From Voacanga thouarsii (taxonomy: Eukaryota; Streptophyta; Magnoliopsida; Gentianales; Apocynaceae), in contig JANUWF010001783.1 in NCBI GenBank assembly GCA_026120185.1, positions 4,309,001-4,373,000 on the forward strand: a stretch of 64,000 nucleotides of DNA, in the 5' to 3' direction. A model generated the notes under the pieces. It had not been told where the DNA came from. It saw only the letters and a list, made by a program, of their open reading frames with translations, and searched no databases. Shown here piece after piece: positions 23,016-33,503 of the stretch (positions within the stretch are counted from its first letter, which is position 1; every line of letters begins with the position of its first letter). Made by a program: the position numbers and the translations under genes.

Positions 23016-24201
23016 TCGAATTCATTAGAAAAAGGTGAACTCTAAGTCATTTATTCACACAAGGAAACATAAGTGATGGATTACTCAAAATAGATTCCAT
23101 TAACTAATAAGATTTTCAAAATAAAGCATAATAAAGGTTTAATCTTTTGAATACCATGTAAAGCTATAATATCTAATGAAATCAAGACAAAAACTATAAA
23201 GAGGAAAGAGAAAAATTCTTAGACAAGTTGGGTCCTTCTCCCTTGTAGATTTATTCTTAAAGATGCCTCATTTCCTCTTCAATAGCCACCCTTGATCCTT
23301 CCTCTTGTGATTCTTGATGCTTTCTAGGGTTTATAGCTCTATTTCCCTCCAACTCTCCCTAATTTTGTGGGTTTTAGGGGTATTTATAGTGCCCTATTTG
23401 AAAAGTCCTAAAATTTCTCAGAACAATACCCTCTGCGACATTAATCAGTGTTTGTTCATGTGCACTTCCAAGTGCTGGTTACTCACTTTTTTCAAAATCC
23501 AGCTATGAACTTGCCCCTGTTTAGTTACCCAGATTGGCGCACGGTTGCTCCCAATAGTTTGGATTGTTTCGATCTCTGCAACGAACCGGCTCTTATTCAT
23601 TAGTTCTATCAGGCTCTGGTTTGGTTTTATTTTTAACTCCTCTTCATCTCTTTTTCACCTTATTTCTTCAACAAATCTTCTTTCATGAAATCTACACAAA
23701 ATAAGGGAAAAATAAGGGTAGTAAGCAGTCATCTAGTAAACAATCCTGAACAATTATAATGAAAATAACATGAAATTAAGTATATTTTAAGTACTTATCA
23801 CTCCCTCATACTTAAACTTTTGTTTGTCCTCAAGTAAATTATTGAAACACTATACGTCCCAAGCAAATTGTATTTTAACCAAGAATGGATTTTTGGCAAT
23901 ATCGACTTCCATGACAAAGATATTCCTTTTCTTTTGAGACGGGAATCTAATTTAAGATTATCTAATCAAGTTAGACTCGTGTAAACTCATGTATTTGAAT
24001 AGATAAAATTAAGGCCATTAAAGTTGAATTTAATAAGCTTATACTTATTCAACATGTTTTACCTCATCTTCTAGGTCAAGAATACAAACCAAGTGATTCA
24101 TATAAGTTAGGAATAGTTAGCCAACTTAAGTTCGATAACTTCCAAAGCTACTACAATCCAAGTAATAAATAGATGATTGATCCATATACTCATTTTTGTA
24201 G

Positions 24202-24360
24202 GGTAATGTAATCGCTTAATAAAGATAGATAAATAATGATTTTTAGCTTGTACATTACCTTCATTAAACTTTTATTTTCATTTAAGGCAAGGTAATGCAA
24301 ATGCCTAATAAGGATATGAAATTAAAGATATTCAACTTTTGCATTACCTTACTCTGCTCT
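24202..24360. repeat. Two-copy repeat in 3' internal region of G3
   Basis: GGTAATGTAATCGCTTAATAAAGATA at 24202 recurs in diverged form as GGTAATGCAAATGCCTAATAAGGATA at 24291. Each is followed about 50 bases later by CATTACCTT. Such tandem repeats before the polypurine tract are common in large Gypsy elements. Confidence 0.6.
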
Positions 24361-24630
24361 CTCATTGTTTTATCCTAATCCACATTTACTTAATCTCAAA
24401 GTAAGGACTAGTCAGAAGATCATAGAATATAAATTAATCAAAATTCTCTACTTCACTAGTTTCTCATCAATTCCTAAGAAATAAAATGTCAAAATATATA
24501 CTAAAACTTAGACAAGGTTAAGTTAAATTATCGAGAGTTAGACTATATCATATCAAATATACACGTTCACTTAAGAATATCCTAGTAAAAACAACCTCAT
24601 ATCAAATTTTTAGGTGAAGAGGAACAGAAT

Positions 24631-25200
24631 CACTACAGGAAAAGTGTCCTTTAGTAACAACATAATGTTGTCACTAAATGCAAAAATGTTGTCACTAAAG
24701 ACCATTAGTGATGAAAAATTTGTTGTCACTTGAATGTCACTAAATCTATGTCGCTAAAGGTATAGAGTGACAACAACTTATTCTTGTAACTGAAGCTTGA
24801 CTTTTAGTGACAAAATTTCATTGTCACTAATGTAATCAACCAATAGTGACAATATTTCTCATCACTAATTCATTACAAATGTTGTCATTATTACTTATAT
24901 CTTGTCACTAATTTATTTTCTAGCCAATTTTTTTAAAGTTTATAATTTAGCATGGTCCACGTGAACCTGTCGTACCGGATCAAAGCTCTCTTACTGAATT
25001 TTTATTTCTAGTCACTAATTCATTACAAATGTTGTCACTATTATCTATATCTTGTCACTAATTTATTTTCTAGCCATTTTTTTTAAATTTATAATTTACC
25101 ATGTCCACGTGAACTTGTTGTACCTGATCAGAACTCCCTTACTAAATTTTTAATTTAACATGGACCACGTGAACCCTCTGCACCGGATCGCAACTCCAAA
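24631..25200 (+). mobile_element. CACTA transposon left terminus
   Basis: The segment begins CACTACAGGAAAAGTGTCC and is crowded with subterminal repeats of the form TTAGTGACAACA / TGTTGTCACTAA in both orientations. This is the architecture of a CACTA (En/Spm) end, where the transposase binds. From 24870 a unit of about 150 bp is repeated (24870-25020 and 25020-25140, then a partial third to 25195), sharing CCACGTGAAC...CCGGATC. No transposase gene was found. Its right partner is not certain: the CACTA right end at 32931 has a similar terminal sequence but different subterminal repeats. Confidence 0.7.
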
Positions 25201-25224
25201 TTAACTTGAAATTGAGAGTTAAGT

Positions 25225-25305
25225 GAGACAATGAAGATTCAATCCCACGACCTTACGCATAGAGACCTTGTGTCTCAACCGTTGGGCCAAGCCAATTTAT
25301 GTGCT
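25225..25305 (-). repeat. tRNA-derived SINE relic
   Basis: Read on the minus strand, TTGGCCCAACGG (25279-25290) resembles a Pol III A box. GTGGGATTGAATC (25234-25246) resembles a degenerate B box about 40 bases downstream. The surrounding phrase GGCTTGGCCCAACGGTTGAG is characteristic of plant tRNA-derived SINE heads. No target duplication or A-tail was defined. Confidence 0.5.
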
Positions 25306-25528
25306 ATAATTCCTTTTTTTATTTAAAATATTCATAATAACCTTCAAAATTTTAAAACAATAATATAATATAAAAATACAATAATTATATTAAATTTTTT
25401 ATGAAACAATGTAATTCAATATAATAAAATATTTTTATATTTATATAATTTTAAAATTTTATATACTGTTAATTAAAATATAATTTTTATTAAATGATTT
25501 TAAACATATAGATTTATTAAAAAAACTT

Positions 25529-25529
<1 letters not shown>

Positions 25530-25573
<44 letters not shown>

Positions 25574-25979
25574 TATATACACACACACACATACCCACCA
25601 AAACATATATATATGACCACACACACATATACACCATATATATACATATAACACACACACACATCACATACTGTGGATATAATACTACATAAATATATGT
25701 CTATATCTACACATATGTATATGTTCGTATATATACGTATCTATATATATACATACCTATGTATCATACACATATGTGTGTCACAATATATGACACACAC
25801 ATATATATACACCACATATATACATATATATAGATATACATAAATACATACCATATACTATGTATATACATATTACATAACTATATATCTATATATACAT
25901 ATATATATATATGTTCGTATACATACGTATCTACATACATATATATAAATATATATGCACACACAAACACACATAAACA

Positions 25980-26014
<35 letters not shown>

Positions 26015-26120
26015 ATATGTACATATATATGTATATACATATATATATATACATATATATACATAGATATATAAATATATATAGATACATATATATATAT
26101 ATACACCACATATATATATG

Positions 26121-26154
<34 letters not shown>

Positions 26155-26689
26155 TACACACATATATACATACCATATAGTATGTATATATATATATTAT
26201 ATATACACATGTATATATCTATATATATACGTATCTATATATATACATACCTATATACATACATATTTATAAACATAAATATATAAGTATACATATATAC
26301 CTATATTTAAATACCACACACACACACACACACACATACACACACACATATATATACACGCATGTATATATCTGTATATATATGTATCTACATATATACA
26401 TACATATATATAAATATATAGGTATACATATATACTTATATACACGTATGTATATATTTGTATATATATGTATCTATATATATATACATATATATAAATA
26501 TATAGGTATACATATATACTTATATATAAATACCACACACACACATACACACACACACACACACATATACACATGCATATATATATGCATGTATATGTAT
26601 CTATATATATACATACCTATATATATACATACATATATACAAATATATACGTATACATATATACCTATATATAAATATCACATACATTA

Positions 26690-26729
<40 letters not shown>

Positions 26730-26735
26730 TAATAA
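25530..26735. repeat. Complex microsatellite field of TA, CA and ATAC repeats, 1.2 kb
   Basis: Nearly the whole 1.2 kb is built of (TA)n, (CA)n and (TACA)n / (TATG)n tracts with short interruptions, including GAGAGAGAGAGA near 26140. Larger units recur, for example the block with ACACACAC followed by TATATACAC...CATGTATATAT...GTATCTATATATATACATA, seen about four times between 25760 and 26680. Reading frames here encode only Tyr/Ile/Cys/His repeats and are artefacts of the repeat. Confidence 0.97.
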
Positions 26736-26739
26736 GACT

Positions 26740-27715
26740 CCGCTTCATCATGGAAGTCAAGATCAAGGAGAAGGAGGCGTGATCGTACAAGGACAAGGAC
26801 CGATGACAAGATCTAGGACCAAGAAACTTTAAAATAATCGTCAATTGCTCATAAAACCATACTTGAGGATGGAAGAGGGTTGGAAGGTTGAGGAAGCTAG
26901 CTAAGAGCTCATTTTGATGACTATCCAAGAAAGACCCCAACAAGAACTCAAGTTGACAACAAAGACGGATGAAATTTGACCAAAAGGTGGCCTTCCAGCT
27001 AACAACCGACACCGGCTTCAACCTACACCGACGGCCCGAAGAACAGCGCCCAACCAGCACTAGCTGTAGAAGCCCCGGCGCCGGCTTTAGCCTGGTCTGC
27101 TGCTTTGCATTTTTTATGTTTTCTCCGATTTTCTCTATTTTAAATGTTTTGTAAAGATCTATTAAAGTCCTAAATTGTATTAAAACCTCAGGGATTACTT
27201 AGTTAGGGTTAGGGTAGTATAAATACAACTTTTAGTAATTTGACAAGACAATATACACACTTCATTCAAATTTGAATAGAGAGTCTTGAGAGGCCCTAGC
27301 CTCCTTATTCATTTTGTTCAAGACCATGCTTAATGGTTAATCCTTCTTATGAATGAGTCTATAAAATCTTTTGGATAATCCAATGTGGTTTCTTTCAAAT
27401 GGGTCTTAGTTACTTTGCTCTTCTAAGATTTGTTTGAATTTCATTACTTGGGTGTCTATTTTCTCTATTCTATTTGTTCTTATTTGCCTTTGTTGCTTCA
27501 AGGATATTGGGGTGAGATTATAGTAAAACTTTCTACTATTCTTGAGGGTCTTTGGAGTCTAGTTCTTCAAGGGTTTGATAGAGGGTAGGTTGTTAGTTTT
27601 AATTTCTCATTTTGGTCCAAATAAATTCACTGTTTTGGTCCCATGGGAAAGGCTGAACTTATAACCAACTAAACCACCCACAATACCAAGAAAAAGCCCA
27701 CTCAAGATCATATCA
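26740..27715 (+). repeat. Probable Gypsy 5' LTR and start of leader
   Basis: This sequence precedes a Ty3/Gypsy gag remnant. It has LTR-like content: a GC-rich part (CCCCGGCGCCGGCTTTAGCC near 27075), then a TATA-like GTAGTATAAATACAAC at about 27211, and pyrimidine-rich sequence. The primer site may be TATCAGTATCAAATCAAGG near 27711. No second LTR or target duplication was found, so both boundaries are approximate. It directly follows the microsatellite field. Confidence 0.5.
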
Positions 27716-28618
27716 GTATCAAATCAAGGAAAGTTTTGATTTCAATCAAAGCTTGGAAGTAAGAAAAGGAGCTTTACAAAGTTGAAGAAAAATAAGAGAA
27801 ATCCCGTAACTCAAAAACATACTCCAAAAAGGTCATGAAATCTTTGTTATACCTTGATTTTTCTTTGGGGAAATTACTTCTTGATGTTAATATAATCCTT
27901 GGGAACAAATTTTTCTTGTGTTTGTGGTGAAAATTGGCTTGAATATGAGTGAAAATGTTGATTGTTCTTAAGTGATGAGATTGCAGTCAAGGTATTTGAT
28001 AAATGTTCTATGAGAATGCTTTTAACTATAGTTGAAAACTTTGATTCTTAATTTTCATTCCTTGGGATATTGGGACTTAGTATATTACTCTATTATTGAA
28101 TTTCATACTCATTGAACTCAACTTTACTAGTGCACACTTGTGATTATCTTGTTCTTCATAATTTTAGTTCTAGTTGTTCTTGTTTCTTTATTCTTGCTAA
28201 CTCTTGTTTGTTTCTTAGTTAGAAATGTTTCCTTGTGCATCTAAGTGTTTGTTCATGTGTTGATTGAGTCCACATTTATTGAAATTCTTGATTAAAACTT
28301 GTTTTCTTGAGGTGCCCAACAAGTATTTGTTGAAATTCCCCTAAGACCCCTTAATTGGAAAAATCTATTGATTTGTGCGATTCACTAAGTTGGACTAAAT
28401 CTTTAGCTATTGGAGAGAATTGAGATTGAACAAGAAGGCTTGAGTATTGAGAAAAAGGCAAGAGGGTGAGCCTATTACTAAAAGAGCCTAAGAAAGCAAA
28501 CACGGGCGTGGAGTGACAAACCTTTGAGAGTCAACACGCTAGGAAGCTAAGTGAGGATCTATTTTTCTTTCTAATTTCTTTTGTTTTGCAAGTATAAATA
28601 AGTAAATATTCCACCACC

Positions 28619-29396
28619 ATGGCCCATGACTAAGAGATCTCTAGGCCTAACCCAAGTGAACCTAGTAGGCCTCAAGAAGAATAAATTGATGCTAGGGTTT
28701 TACATGATGACTTGCAAGTTATGATGAGGATTATGCAAAGTGAGTTTCAAAACATGACAAGGGAATTGATAAATTATCTTGAACAATCTTCTACCGTCGC
28801 ACAAAGGAGACAAAGGAGAGGCCAAGAGCGATTTGAAGTACCTAGCCCTAGAATGAGGGATGGTGATGCCCATACTCATCCGTTAAATGCCCAACAAGGA
28901 GAAGAGTGGGATGAGCACTCTATCGGGGGATTCCAATAAGTTCCTATGAGAGGGGGAAGATATGGTATGAGAGGAGGACGAGGTAGGGGTTAATGAATGA
29001 ATGGTGGGAACAACTTAAGGGAGTTAGAAAGAGAGTTTGAGGGAGTTGATGAATGGTATGAGAGGGAACAAGTTGAAGCCTTTGGGGAACACAATAGAGG
29101 ATGGGGCAATAGAGGAGGTAGGAGAGAAGGAAATGATGAGGAGAGGGAGTTGAACCACATTAAATTAAAAGTGCTCACATTCTATAGCAAGAGTGACCCC
29201 GAAGCATATTTCGAGTGGGAGAGCAAGATGGAGATCTTCTTAGAAAGTCATACCTATAGTGAGAGGTCAAATGTGAGGTTGGCTATCTTGGGATTTTCAG
29301 AATATACTTTGGTTTAGTGGAAGCAAGTTAGTGCACAAAGGAGAGAAATAGAAGTGGAAACGTGGCTAGTTGGAATTTGTTGAAAGATATGATGAG
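28619..29396 (+). pseudogene. Ty3/Gypsy gag fragment, truncated
   Basis: The frame starting at 28619 (MAHD) contains early stops. Open parts at 28712-28939 and 28997-29317 give SEFQNMTRELINYLEQSS, a stretch rich in Arg/Glu/Gly, and then the conserved retrotransposon gag region IKLKVLTFYSKSDPEAYFEW, where FxGxxDPEAYLxW is usual. VETW follows near 29360 (family: RPVETWEEMK). It breaks off at about 29396, before the end of gag, where unrelated sequence carrying syntaxin exons begins. No pol gene is present. Confidence 0.85.
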
Positions 29397-29518
29397 GGCA
29401 AGGAAAATTGACATTTGTCATTTTCAATTTTGTGTTTGTCACCCTGCAATGTATGTTGGTGCATATAAACATAACTTGGCTATATCAGTGTGTTCTGACT
29501 TTTGCTTCCCCTTGATAG

Positions 29519-29919
29519 TCCAAAACAGCAAATATAATGGCTTTTTTTATTATGCGCAAACCTCGGGAAAGAACATCTTTTATGAAAGCTGCATTGAAAA
29601 TGGTAAGAAATTGCTGTTCAGAATTCAGATACTTCTCCTCTTATGTTCGATGTTACTTACTATTATTTGCTTATGATGTTGTTTAAGTAGATATAGTGCA
29701 TGGTTAAGTACGTTATTTCAAAACAATTATTTTTTTTTAAAACCAGTTTTCATGTGCCATTTGCTTCTATGGATATTATGATCATTTGATAAAAGGTTTG
29801 TGTTCAATTTTCATCTTGAAAGCATTAAAGCTTTGGAAAAGTTCTTAATGAAGCATAAGAAAGACTATATAGATATACATCGCACCACTGAACAGGAGAG
29901 AGATAGCATCGAACATGAA
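29519..29919 (+). pseudogene. Captured SYP81-like (syntaxin-18 family) gene fragment: two exons and an intron
   Basis: Exon A (29519-29602, 28 codons) follows an AG acceptor and ends at a GT donor. It reads SKTANIMAFF then IMRKPRERTSFMKAALK. Exon B (29815-29919, 35 codons) reads LESIKALEKFLMKHKKDY and IDIHRTTEQERDSIEHE and ends at a GTAAGC donor. Together they match the N-terminal Habc region of plant syntaxin-81, the Qa-SNARE of the ER acting in Golgi-to-ER vesicle fusion, where KPRERSPFTKAAL and HRTTEQE are conserved. The intron (29603-29814) is retained, so the copy arose at DNA level. The acceptor before exon B reads CAT rather than CAG. Exon 1 and all later exons, including the SNARE helix and membrane anchor, are missing, so it is non-functional. 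Confidence 0.82.
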
Positions 29920-32290
29920 GTAAGCTCATTTAGTTGCAATTTTATTTTCTAAAAGATAAAGGCCAGTCTTAGTGGTTTAGTAAGTTCATGGACAAATTTA
30001 ATAATGTTTGAATGGTTCCTTAGGGATTTGATAGATCTGGAAGAAAAGATCCCTAATCCTTCCACACTTCTTTGTAATTTTTGTTTGGTAAAATTCTTCA
30101 ATACCTTTATCATCATCTTCTATTTATTTATTTGTTGGTTAGGAAGCGGGTTGGTGGTTCACATTATGGTGAGTAGTGATGCTGAAAATGCTTAGTAAGA
30201 TTTTCATCTTTGGAACTTTGAGATGATGAAAATGCGAAATACCAAATGCTGAGTAGTGATGTGCTGGGGTGCTTTTATTTGAAAGTTTGTATGGATAGAA
30301 CATATTTCTATTTGTTTGTTATTTTTTGTGTTTGAAGAAGATGTGGGCTGTGTCTTACTTAATGTTATTTAAAGAAATGGATTTGCTTGGGTGATCCAAA
30401 AAGATCATAGTTCCATCTACAAGTTATGATCTTGGTGAACGAATGTTTCCATTCAAATGATAATCTTGGGTGACTTTACATTGAGACAGAGGCCTATGAT
30501 CTAAGCCATGGTTTTGATGAATTGGTTTGAGAGGACAAAGGTTTCAACTTTAGTTTTTTTCTAGTTTATTTCTTTCAACAGTTTAGACTTGATGAGCCTT
30601 TAATTGCAATGAAAGAATTCATTGTGGTGGCCTTATATGATTAATGATTTTATGAAATTTATGCTTTTCTTTTCCTGTTGTACTTTGGTGCCAATAATCA
30701 TTTTTTAAATGTAGGCTTTGTAATTTCTCTCTATCCATGTGCCTGCTTTTGGAACCTAATTTTCTTGTACCGCTTGCCTTAGATTTTTGTCCTACTGAGC
30801 TAAAAGATTACACCCTAAAGACATTTTTTTTTAATTTTATTAGCTTTAAGACTTTAGCTATTGAAAGCTATTTGTGGTGTCTTGCAAAATTATTTAATCA
30901 TTTGTCGTGGAGCTGTGGAAATCCCCTTCTGTGTATCTGGAGTATTATCTGTGTTTAACAGTGGACAGATTATGTATATATATATTTTTAGTCCTAATGT
31001 CTTCTTCCTTCTCTTCTTCGTGTATTCAGTGAAAATTATTTGGAGCTTCATGTTGAGCAATTTCCAGCCAAAAATATTGAAAATTCTTAGTAGTGATACT
31101 AAAAATACTGTGTAAATGATAAGTATTGATGCTGAATTTGCTGTGTAAATGCTGAGTAGTAATTGAGTAGTGATATGATGAAAATGCTAAGTAGTTTTCA
31201 GCTGAAAATGCTGAATATGCATTATGTTTGTTGCTTGTAACTGCATTAGCAGTTAATTAGTTGGTGATATCTAGGAATTTTTTCATTCTTCATTTTATTC
31301 CTTTTTATTTCAAAGGCTACATGCAACAAACCATGTGCAATACTTCCAGTGGAGTTTGTTCAGTGTGGCTTAGAGTTATTCCTTGGTGATCTCCTTTTTT
31401 CTACTTCTACCTGCTTCAAATGTTCTTGTTTTGTTTTTTTTCTGTACTATATTTTGGTGCTCTTTTCTGTTTCTTTATCATTATTTAGTTCTCAATGTTC
31501 TAATCCTCTGTATTATGTGTTACTATACTTATATATGCCTAGTAATCATCTTGGCCACCATAATATATACCTTACAGTGGGTGTAACTTATTACTCAGAT
31601 TTTGTTTCTAGAAGATAAATGATGCTTTTTTTTCTCTTTGATAAACATTAGAACTAAACTGCAATCAAGTTCATTTTTTTTTTTTTTTTTTGGTTGAAGA
31701 AGCCTATGTTGCCCTTTTTTTCTCTTGTCGAACAGTGAAGTACTTCTCTAATTTGCAAAAGAATTTAGGTCTTGGATTTGATGGTTAGATACTTTAACTA
31801 GTGCTAAATCAATCTTCTTACATTAACATGTGAATGTCAATGCAGATTAGCTATCTTCATAGCTGCTTATGTTCGTTATGATTCCAAATTTTATGTTAAA
31901 GTGGATGATTACATATATCTCATACCAGATTTGTAGTGAATTTAGAAGTTCAGATTTGTAGCTTTATTAAGAAGTAATCTTGTCCTTTTTTTTCTTAATG
32001 ACAGGAGGAATGAAGATCAAGGTGGTTGAAGGTTTATTTAAATATAGTATCGTTTTTTGTCCTTAATGAATTTGTATAACTTCTGATGGATGTTATGGTT
32101 AGAATTGTGATTTTATTTTGGACTATTTTGAACTAATATCAATGATTAGATTCATGATACTTATCAGAATTCATTTAGTTTTTTTGGTGTATATTAAGTT
32201 ATTATTAATGGAAAATGGTATTTTGAATGTTCATTCAATGGATGATAGTTGATTGTTAACATTAGAGGCTTTCATAGTTCTATATGCACA
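29920..32290. other. Unassigned sequence, possibly syntaxin intron or CACTA interior
   Basis: No further SYP81 exon or transposase motif was recognised. The sequence is T-rich, like plant introns. It contains degenerate repeats of ATGCTGAGTAGTGATG (near 30170-30262 and 31085-31215). It could be the following SYP81 intron captured with the exons, or the body of the CACTA element whose right end is at 32931. Confidence 0.4.
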
Positions 32291-32339
32291 ATAGATGATG
32301 ATCTTGCTAAAGTAGAGGGAAATTTTTTTTTTGGTCAAA

Positions 32340-32931
32340 ATGCGGATGTAAAAAAAATTTGTCAATATCATCATATTAAATTCAATGTTTATTCACTACG
32401 GATGTAAAAGATTTTGAAATTTGTCCAAAAATTGTGGCAAAATCATAGCAAAAAGTAATCACTATGGAAGCTTTAAATCGTAGCAAAAAATATTAATTAC
32501 AACAGTAAAGAAATTGTAGTAAATGGGCATTACCCACGGTTATGTCAATTTAGAAAAGAACTGTGACAAAAAAGATTATTTCCAACAGAAATTTAATTGT
32601 AACAAATAATATTCATCACAGTTGTAAAATGTTGGAAAAATCGTGACAAAAAATTAAAATCTTTGCCCACAGTTAATAACCGTTGAAAAAAGCTGTGGCA
32701 AAAATTCATGAACAAATACTACACTTTATTTATAACGACTCCAAAACTGTGATAAATCTATGACAAAAGGTATTCCCCATGGCTACACAACTGTGCCAAA
32801 CTTTTTGCAACGGCCGTAACGCCCACGTCTTGAAAATCGTGGCATTTCCGTGACAAAAACGTATTTGTCACAGTTTTGGCCAATTTCGCTACACTTTCTC
32901 TCACGTTGCCAAAAGTCACTTTTTTGTAGTG
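32340..32931 (-). mobile_element. CACTA transposon right terminus
   Basis: The end reads TTTTTTGTAGTG at 32920-32931, the inverse of CACTACAAAAAA. Inside are many subterminal motifs such as CTGTGACAAA, CCGTGACAAAAA and GTGGCAAAA in both orientations over about 600 bp. CACTA ends carry such clustered transposase-binding repeats. The adjacent bases TCA continue a Copia-4 LTR, so the element inserted into that LTR. The SYP81 exons lie 2.4 kb inside this end, as in gene-capturing CACTA elements. Confidence 0.75.
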
Positions 32932-33015
32932 TCATGAAAAGAAATGCCTCATATTATTACAAAATACATAATGACAATAGTATAAGTTCAAATTATTTAG
33001 GGCATATCTCCAACA
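32932..33015 (-). repeat. Copia-4 3' LTR remnant (84 bp)
   Basis: This piece matches the final bases of the Copia-4 5' LTR (62082-62166): TCATGAAAAGAAATGCCTCA and TTTAGGGCATATCTCCAACA. The remaining 1.5 kb of the LTR is not to its left, where the CACTA end begins. The polypurine tract follows at 33016 (minus strand GTGCAAGTGGGAGAT). Confidence 0.88.
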
Positions 33016-33030
33016 ATCTCCCACTTGCAC
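33016..33030 (-). promoter_or_regulatory. Copia-4 polypurine tract
   Basis: On the minus strand GTGCAAGTGGGAGAT directly precedes the 3' LTR start TGTTGGAGATATGCC. Copia-3 has the near-identical GTGCAAGTAGGAGAT at 54399-54412, so the two elements are related. Confidence 0.85.
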
Positions 33031-33059
33031 TAAGACCAATTTGACATAAACCGTAATCC

Positions 33060-33503
33060 TATTAATCTAGTATGACTATCATGCTTAAACGATGGGAAAA
33101 GCTTTGTCAGTGGATCTGCAACATTGTCATTAGTTGATACATTGCATATGTTAATATTTCCTCTATCAAAAATTTCTCAAATGAGGTGAAAATATCTAGG
33201 TATGTGTTTAGATCGCTGATGTGATCTTGGTTCCTTAGTTTGTGCAATGGCTCCATTGTTGTTACAAATCCACTAGATTCACAATGCTAGAAATTATATC
33301 TAGTTCTGTAATGAACTTTTTAATCCCAATTGCTTCTTTAGCTGTAGTTGAGGTAGCTACATACTCAGCTTCTATAGTAGAATCGGCTACGATGTCTTGC
33401 TTTGAACTTTTCCAGCTTACAGCACTTCTATTCAAACAAAGTAGAAAACCTAATTGTGATCTATAATCATCTATGTCAAACTGAAAACTAGCATTAGTGT
33501 AAC
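33060..33503 (-). pseudogene. Copia-4 RNase H, C-terminal part
   Basis: The minus-strand frame gives SYTNASFQFDIDDYRSQLGF, AVSWKSSKQDIVADSTIEAE and YVATSTTAKEAI, the Copia RNase H with its catalytic acidic residues (the D of YTNAS is replaced by N, while DSTIEAEY is intact). It is cut at 33503 by element G1. The upstream residues continue at 40947-41005 and then at 56218 onward, beyond Copia-3. Confidence 0.92.

Larger units (their letters stand above)
20535..24630 (-). mobile_element. G3: 3' LTR and 3' internal part of a Gypsy-type element, split by a solo LTR
   Basis: On the minus strand the sequence at 23801-23850 reads GAGGACAAACAAAAG then GTATGAGGGAG followed by TGATAAGTACTT, which is a polypurine tract and LTR start. 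The LTR runs left from 23800 to roughly 20535, interrupted at 21090-23015 by a solo Copia LTR, leaving about 1.3 kb of LTR. The internal part 23801-24630 has no recognised protein, and the rest of the element is missing or replaced by CACTA sequence at 24631. The left boundary is approximate. The same GAGGACAAGCAAA...TAAGTGTGGGAG signature marks G1 and G2, so G3 is of that general lineage. Confidence 0.65.

Noticed and set aside
25459..26690. Many overlapping reading frames of 60-110 codons on both strands
   Set aside because: They translate to Tyr/Ile/Cys/Val/His repeats of a microsatellite and carry no protein signal.
28200..28620. Possible host gene between the Gypsy LTR and gag
   Set aside because: The sequence behaves as a retrotransposon leader with no long frame, and the downstream frame is clearly gag.
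24631..32931. A single complete CACTA transposon spanning both ends
   Set aside because: TIRs are similar but subterminal repeats and the 3-bp flanks differ, the two flanks are different host elements, and no transposase was seen.
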